5,415 nucleotides of DNA from assembly GCA_022565195.1 (NCBI GenBank), contig JADFJZ010000147.1, forward strand, positions 1 to 5,415, read 5' to 3'. The notes beneath the pieces are model-generated. The model had not been told where the DNA came from, made no database searches, and was given only the letters and a program-made list of their open reading frames with translations. A program made the translations under genes and the position numbers. This document shows, one piece after another, positions 1 to 2,913 of this stretch (position 1 is the first letter of the stretch; each line of letters starts with the position of its first letter). The DNA comes from Planctomycetota bacterium. Lineage in GTDB: Bacteria; Planctomycetota; Phycisphaerae; UBA1845; CAIVHJ01.

Positions 1-167
1 CCGTAGCAGGCCGATGAAGGAAAGGATTGTCAACGTCCTGCGAATAATCTCATATGTGCGGCGGCGTGTGGCGGGGAGCTTCGATCGTTCGCGGTCAGCG
101 CTCACCGACCAGTTTTCACGCTGGGGTCATCAGCTTGGCGCGAGCGATCGAAGATCGTCGAGCGAGT

Positions 168-435
168 TTAAGGCTGTGGCGGCCCGATGAGCTGTTCGGC
201 CTCGAGGCGCAGGGCTTCGAGTTCGGCGCGGGTGTCGAACCCCAGCAAGCCCGTCTCGGCCGTCACGATCACATTCTCGCCGGACTTTGAACTCCTCAGG
301 CCAACTCCTGCTGGCCTCGGCCAATTCGACCGCGGCGGCGGGGCGATCGCCCCGCTTGTCATGGGCCATAGAGCTGATCAAACGGCATCCCGCCTCGATA
401 TCGTCCCAGCCGCTGTCGCGTTTTCCAGCCCTATC
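168..435 (-). pseudogene. Frameshifted 3' end of an unidentified gene
   Basis: I do not recognise this gene. Reading the minus strand, one frame is open from 435 (just after a TAA at 436-438) to about 286. It gives protein-like sequence with GWDDIEAGCRLISSMAHDK and AAAVELAEASRSWPEEFK. From 284 to the TAA at 168-170 the neighbouring frame takes over with GENVIVTAETGLLGFDTR, then AELEALRLEAEQLIGPPQP. Dropping one base near 285 joins them into about 88 residues. Both pieces have GC-rich third codon positions, as expected of real coding DNA here, while each frame loses its protein character past the junction. The composite is rich in Ala, Glu and Leu and probably helical; a tetratricopeptide-like repeat is possible but unproven. 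No start codon or ribosome binding site is convincing, so the 5' end may be lost. A sequencing error or programmed +1 shift could also explain it. Confidence 0.4.
338..355. repeat. 18-bp perfect palindrome
   Basis: The sequence GCGGGGCGATCGCCCCGC is identical to its reverse complement and is centred on GCGATCGC. It lies inside the frameshifted minus-strand gene remnant. It could be a protein-binding or methylation-linked site, or chance in GC-rich coding DNA, since on the minus strand it reads as ordinary Arg/Gly/Asp/Pro codons. Confidence 0.5.
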
Positions 436-527
436 TTAGCCCAGGACACCGTTTTGGGGCAGTCATTGGCCCGCAATCGGTCCTGGCGACGAAAAAAATG
501 CAAAAAACTCAGGAATGTGTTGCCCCT

Positions 528-555
528 TTGCCCGGCCGTTCCCGCGTTTGATAGT
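528..555 (+). promoter_or_regulatory. Weak sigma-70-like promoter candidate for the dockerin gene
   Basis: TTGCCC at 528-533 (4 of 6 to the -35 consensus) is followed after 16 bases by GATAGT at 550-555 (4 of 6 to the -10 consensus). Transcription would begin near 562 and give a leader of about 68 bases before the ATG at 630. Planctomycete promoters are poorly defined and both boxes are weak, so this is only the best candidate seen. An A-rich stretch at 491-507 lies just upstream. Confidence 0.22.
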
Positions 556-561
556 GACGGC

Positions 562-590
562 GGAAGCGGGATGGCAAAAGCCCGACTTCC
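562..590 (+). promoter_or_regulatory. Leader hairpin upstream of the dockerin gene
   Basis: GGAAG plus CGGG (562-570) pairs with CCCG plus CTTCC (581-584, 586-590), giving nine base pairs with a single bulged A at 585 and a 10-base loop. It would sit near the 5' end of the transcript if the promoter at 528-555 is right. No T-tract follows, so it is not a terminator. It may protect the mRNA end or affect translation. A 13-codon reading frame (ATG at 571, TGA at 610-612) begins in the loop; whether it is translated is unknown. Confidence 0.35.
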
Positions 591-617
591 ACGGGTGAGT
601 TGGAAACGCTGAAGAAA

Positions 618-623
618 AAGGAG
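618..623 (+). promoter_or_regulatory. Ribosome binding site of the dockerin gene
   Basis: AAGGAG lies six bases before the ATG at 630. It decides the start: the frame is also open from a TTG at 600, but that start has no such site and would put charged residues ahead of the signal peptide. Confidence 0.8.
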
Positions 624-629
624 AATCCC

Positions 630-1481
630 ATGAGAACCGGAACTGTCGCCATCATCGCAGCGCTCGTCATCGCCACTGCACTCGCTTCGGGTCCGTCCGC
701 CTTCGCGGGTGATCCGGAGCCCCTCATCGCCCCCGTGTGTCCGGCCGACCTGAACGGCGACAGCATCGTCGACAGTGCGGACCTGGACCGGCTGCTGCGC
801 TTCTACGGGGCCTGCGTGAATTGCAAAGAAGATCTCAACGGGGACAAATTCGTGGATGACGCTGACGTGGCCATCATGACCCGACAGTGGGGGCCGTGCC
901 CGCCGGAGGGCGATGTCTTCGGCGGTGATCGCAGCAACGGTGATACGGCTTCGCTTGCCGACGTCGCAACCTCTCTCACGGATCCGGAGAACGATCCCAC
1001 CCCGACGACGCTGGATTGGCCGACGTGCGAGGGTGACTTGAACGGCGACACCTTCGTCGATGAGAAAGACATGGCCCGGGTGTTGGGTTCCTACGGCACC
1101 TGTGCGGCATGCAAAGAAGACCTCAACAGAGACGGATTCGTGGATGACGCTGACGCCCAAATCATTGATCGGCAGTGGGGGCCTTGCAGGCCGGAGGGCG
1201 ATGTCTTCGGCCGCGATCTCAGCAAAGGCAGTCCTGCCTTCGCCGACTCTCTGAGCGACACGAAGGACAGACCTTCGGATGGCAAGAGACGCACCCCGGA
1301 AGATGTGAACGACGACGGCATCGTGGACATGGTTGACATCCTCACGGTGACCAAGCACGTGGGCCGGAAGCCCATCGGCGATGCGGCGTTCAGCGATGTC
1401 AACGACGACGGCCGGATCGACGAGTACGACATCCGGGCCATCGCCGAGTATGTGATCTCAGGCGAGAGCCTCGGGGGATGA
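630..1481 (+). CDS. Secreted multi-dockerin protein with six calcium-binding loops and no enzyme domain
   Basis: This 283-residue protein begins with a signal peptide (residues 1-26, hydrophobic 5-20, cleavage expected after A24-F-A26), so it should be exported. The rest is dockerin-type loops (D-x-N/D-x-D-x-x-x-D-x-x-D) in three pairs: residues 40-51 and 68-79, 136-147 and 164-175, 225-236 and 256-267. Loop acidic residues are intact, so calcium binding is likely. Pairs 1 and 2 are framed by cysteines 37/62/65/90 and 133/158/161/186, a spacing also found at the end of the protease at 2914-5412. Each is followed by a PEGDVFG linker. Pair 3 lacks cysteines and looks like a conventional dockerin. 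In cellulosomes dockerins bind cohesins; the partners of planctomycete dockerins are not generally known to me. No catalytic domain or membrane anchor is seen. An adaptor or matrix role is inference. The gene appears monocistronic, with a probable terminator at 1538-1578. Confidence 0.85.
   Translation: MRTGTVAIIAALVIATALASGPSAFAGDPEPLIAPVCPADLNGDSIVDSADLDRLLRFYGACVNCKEDLNGDKFVDDADVAIMTRQWGPCPPEGDVFGGDRSNGDTASLADVATSLTDPENDPTPTTLDWPTCEGDLNGDTFVDEKDMARVLGSYGTCAACKEDLNRDGFVDDADAQIIDRQWGPCRPEGDVFGRDLSKGSPAFADSLSDTKDRPSDGKRRTPEDVNDDGIVDMVDILTVTKHVGRKPIGDAAFSDVNDDGRIDEYDIRAIAEYVISGESLGG
738..1226 (+). repeat. Tandem internal duplication, period 288 bp
   Basis: Codons for residues 37-103 recur at residues 133-199, exactly 96 codons later. 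The second half is best kept: 822-938 and 1110-1226 match at 95 of 117 bases by hand count, in frame and without gaps. The first half (738-821 against 1026-1109) is more diverged. The copies include the paired calcium loops, the four cysteines and the PEGDVFG linker, so a whole module was duplicated. Third-position and replacement changes are both present, so the event is not very recent. Confidence 0.85.
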
Positions 1482-1537
1482 GTTTGAAATAAACGCGTGA
1501 CGGATCGGACTCGGAAAGGAAGAACCATCTCATCGCA

Positions 1538-1578
1538 GCGGTGTCGGCTCGAAAAGGCCGGCACCGCCGCTCTATTTT
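1538..1578 (+). terminator. Probable intrinsic terminator of the dockerin gene
   Basis: GCGGTGTCGGC (1538-1548) pairs with GCCGGCACCGC (1557-1567), eleven pairs including one G-U in RNA, around the 8-base loop TCGAAAAG. The T-rich run CTCTATTTT ends at 1578, a few bases after the stem. It begins 56 bases after the stop codon at 1481. The U-tract is imperfect and separated from the stem by about three bases, which lowers confidence. Confidence 0.5.
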
Positions 1579-1583
1579 GGCGT

Positions 1584-1639
1584 CTGCTAAACGGCCAAGC
1601 CACTGTGAGGGCCGCTTCCCGTGGCTTGCCGTTTAGCAG
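1584..1639. repeat. Long near-perfect inverted repeat between convergent genes
   Basis: The left arm (1584-1603, starting CTGCTAAACGG) and right arm (1621-1639, ending CCGTTTAGCAG) are complementary over 19 pairs, with only one extra C in the left arm. The loop is 17 bases. No T-tract follows on either strand, so it is not a standard intrinsic terminator. It lies between the ends of the dockerin gene and proC and could stop or protect both transcripts, or be a dispersed palindromic element. Confidence 0.75.
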
Positions 1640-1663
1640 TCTCGGCGCTGCAGCAGGCTCATC

Positions 1664-1706
1664 GGCACGGGCAAGAGTACTTGCCCATGCCACCCGCTGT
1701 GGCATG
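1664..1706. repeat. Two overlapping hairpins downstream of proC
   Basis: Hairpin one joins GGGCAAG (1669-1675) to CTTGCCC (1680-1686) around AGTA, extended by GGCA/TGCC (1664-1667 with 1688-1691) past one mismatch. Hairpin two joins CATGCCAC (1686-1693) to GTGGCATG (1699-1706) around CCGCT. They share bases 1686-1691, so the full forms exclude each other. On the proC transcript this block starts 13 bases after the stop codon. The arrangement resembles REP-type palindromic units; a role in 3'-end formation is possible, although no U-tract is present. Confidence 0.6.
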
Positions 1707-1718
1707 CTCGTGCGGGAG

Positions 1719-2537
1719 TCAGTGCCCCAGTTCCTGCGAGCGTTTCCAGGCGCTGAGGACGGCATCGACGAGGTGTTGCTTAACTCCGTTGGCACGCATG
1801 GACTCGAACGCCGCTTCGGTCGTGCCGCCGGGCGACATGACCTTCCGCGCCAGTACGCCGGGTGAGTCGGGTGATTCGATCATCATGCGCGCCGCGCCCA
1901 AACAAGTCTGGGTGGCCAGCAGGGTGGCTTCGCGATGGGTCAGGCCGGCCTGCTCGCCCGCCTCGATGATGGCCTCGCAGAAATGATAAAAGTAAGCCGG
2001 CCCCGATCCGGAGACGGCCGTCACCGCGTCCATCAATGCTTCGTCGCGCAGCACGATCGTTCTGCCGCCGGCTTCGAAGATGCGCTGGGCGCGCAACAAG
2101 TCGGCCTCGGTGGCGTGCTGACCCGGAAAGACCCCGGACATGCCCTCGCCGACGTGCAGCGCGAGATTCGGCATCACGCGAACGACGCGTGTGCGCCGGC
2201 CCGCGAATTGTTGCTCCAGCGCAGCCGTCGAGACGCCGGCCATGATCGAGATCACGAGGTGATCCTCGCGCATGACGTCGGCGAACTCGGCGCAGACTTC
2301 GCGGAATTGCTGGGGCTTGACCGCCAGCAGAATAATGAAGGAATCGTGAACGGCCGCGCGGTTGTCGGTCGTGACGGCGACCTGGAACCGCTCGGTGAAG
2401 AGATCGCGCCGCGCCTGGTTGGGGTCGCAGGCGATGATCCGATCGTTGAGCAGGACGCTGCGCAGCAGCAACCCGTGGACCACGCCTTCGGCCGCGTTGC
2501 CGCTGCCAATGACGGCGATTTCATATTGCGTGTGCAA
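1719..2537 (-). CDS. proC: Pyrroline-5-carboxylate reductase
   Basis: ProC is a cytoplasmic enzyme that reduces 1-pyrroline-5-carboxylate to L-proline with NAD(P)H, the last step of proline synthesis. The 272 residues match the family's usual length of about 260-280. The N-terminal Rossmann fold has IAVIGSGNAAEG (residues 7-18) as dinucleotide-binding loop, then LLAVKPQQF (70-78), ISIMAGVS (96-103) and MPN (122-124). The C-terminal helical dimerisation domain has the family signature AVSGSGPAYFYHF (174-186) and VMSPGGTTEAA (233-243). Two positions differ from the usual pattern: GNAAE for GNMAE, and MPNLA for MPNTP. The start is TTG, supported by AGGAGG seven bases upstream; the protein begins MHTQYEIAVIG. 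It stands alone, convergent with the dockerin gene and divergent from the protease, with its own promoter candidate at 2596-2624. It shows no functional link to its neighbours. Confidence 0.95.
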   Translation of the reverse strand: MHTQYEIAVIGSGNAAEGVVHGLLLRSVLLNDRIIACDPNQARRDLFTERFQVAVTTDNRAAVHDSFIILLAVKPQQFREVCAEFADVMREDHLVISIMAGVSTAALEQQFAGRRTRVVRVMPNLALHVGEGMSGVFPGQHATEADLLRAQRIFEAGGRTIVLRDEALMDAVTAVSGSGPAYFYHFCEAIIEAGEQAGLTHREATLLATQTCLGAARMMIESPDSPGVLARKVMSPGGTTEAAFESMRANGVKQHLVDAVLSAWKRSQELGH

Positions 2538-2544
2538 GAGCCCG

Positions 2545-2550
2545 CCTCCT
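2545..2550 (-). promoter_or_regulatory. Ribosome binding site of proC
   Basis: On the minus strand AGGAGG lies seven bases before the TTG codon at 2537-2535. This strong site fixes the non-ATG start of proC. Confidence 0.85.
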
Positions 2551-2595
2551 CGAAATTCGCTGGACCTGCCACCGTACTTCCTTCACAGTTGGAAA

Positions 2596-2624
2596 ACTGT
2601 AAGGCAGGGAGAGCCATTTTTCAA
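2596..2624 (-). promoter_or_regulatory. Sigma-70-like promoter of proC
   Basis: On the minus strand TTGAAA (2624-2619, 5 of 6) is followed after exactly 17 bases by TACAGT (2601-2596, 4 of 6). Transcription would start near 2589, leaving a leader of about 50 bases. A perfect inverted repeat, ACAGTT-GGAA-AACTGT at 2585-2600, overlaps the -10 box and the start point and could be an operator or the first hairpin of the leader. Confidence 0.5.
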
Positions 2625-2734
2625 ATCTGAGTGACCCGGAACCGGCTTCGGGCTGCAGGTTACAGGTGCTTCCCCTGAAGCCCGAAGCCTGGAGCCCGAA
2701 GCCTCCGCTGATCACGGCTTTCATCGAACTGCGC

Positions 2735-2763
2735 TGGACAAGCCTGCCGTCGTTTGGGACAAT
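2735..2763 (+). promoter_or_regulatory. Candidate promoter of the subtilase gene
   Basis: TGGACA (2735-2740, 5 of 6 to the -35 consensus) and GACAAT (2758-2763, 4 of 6 to the -10 consensus) are separated by 17 bases. Transcription would start near 2770, inside the spacer between the inverted elements, giving a leader of about 144 bases that contains the right-hand element as a hairpin. No better promoter was seen closer to the gene. Confidence 0.35.
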
Positions 2764-2792
2764 GCAGGCGGCATTTTCCGGCCGCTTTGTGT

Positions 2793-2814
2793 CCGCCGCG
2801 GTGGACCGCCGCGG
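2793..2814 (+). repeat. Short direct repeat in the spacer
   Basis: CCGCCGCGG occurs at 2793-2801 and again at 2806-2814, separated by TGGA. Both copies contain the palindrome CCGCGG. It lies in the inner spacer just before the right-hand heptad element; its role is unknown and chance is possible at this GC content. Confidence 0.4.
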
Positions 2815-2902
2815 AAGGCTCCAGGCTCCAGGCTTCAGGGGAAGTACCTGTAGTCTGTAGCCTGAAGCCTCTTCGGTGCGGTTCGAATCACGACATATTT
2901 AT

Positions 2903-2906
2903 GGAG
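2903..2906 (+). promoter_or_regulatory. Ribosome binding site of the subtilase gene
   Basis: GGAG lies seven bases before the ATG at 2914. An ATG at 2901 overlaps this site, but it is in another frame whose product is not protein-like, so 2914 is the start. Confidence 0.7.
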
Positions 2907-2913
2907 TCCGCTC

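Larger units (their letters stand above)
2644..2869. repeat. Inverted pair of 53-bp heptad-repeat elements with a 120-bp spacer
   Basis: The arms are 2644-2696 and 2817-2869; one matches the reverse complement of the other at 46 of 53 positions by hand count. Each arm has the same plan: three GGYTNCR heptads, an 11-base core (GGTGCTTCCCC at 2665-2675; GGGGAAGTACC at 2838-2848), then three heptads of the complementary form YGNAGYC. The left copy carries a fourth trailing heptad (2697-2703). Each arm can also fold alone: GGCTTCGGGCT (2644-2654) pairs perfectly with AGCCCGAAGCC (2679-2689). No target-site duplication is evident at the ends. It could be a small non-autonomous mobile element with long terminal inverted repeats, or two copies of a dispersed palindromic repeat. 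No transposase is present. Confidence 0.75.

Noticed and set aside
550..612. Cyclic-di-GMP-I riboswitch upstream of the dockerin gene
   Set aside because: GATAG, GGCAAAAGCC and CACGGGT are loosely reminiscent of it, but the GGCAAACC segment and the second half of the last helix are missing. A covariance-model scan would settle it; I do not call it.
378..1358. 326-codon open frame on the minus strand opposite the dockerin gene
   Set aside because: It mirrors the GC-rich codons of the real gene, has Arg/His/Val-rich low-information sequence with no recognisable domain, and the plus strand has a signal peptide, ribosome binding site and repeated domains.
1497..1865. 122-codon plus-strand open frame between the dockerin gene and proC
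   Set aside because: It begins with GTG without a clear ribosome binding site, runs through all the hairpins and into the end of proC, and has no protein-like features.
1935..2630. 231-codon plus-strand open frame opposite proC
   Set aside because: ProC signatures on the minus strand are unmistakable; the opposite frame has no domain and runs through the proC promoter.
2666..2860. 64-codon open frame across the inverted heptad element
   Set aside because: Its sequence is just translated repeat plus spacer (for example PEAWSPKP), with no good start site; it is a by-product of the repeat.
2644..2869. CRISPR array
   Set aside because: The repeats are 7-bp units and one inverted pair, not 25-40 bp direct repeats with regular unique spacers, and no cas gene is present.
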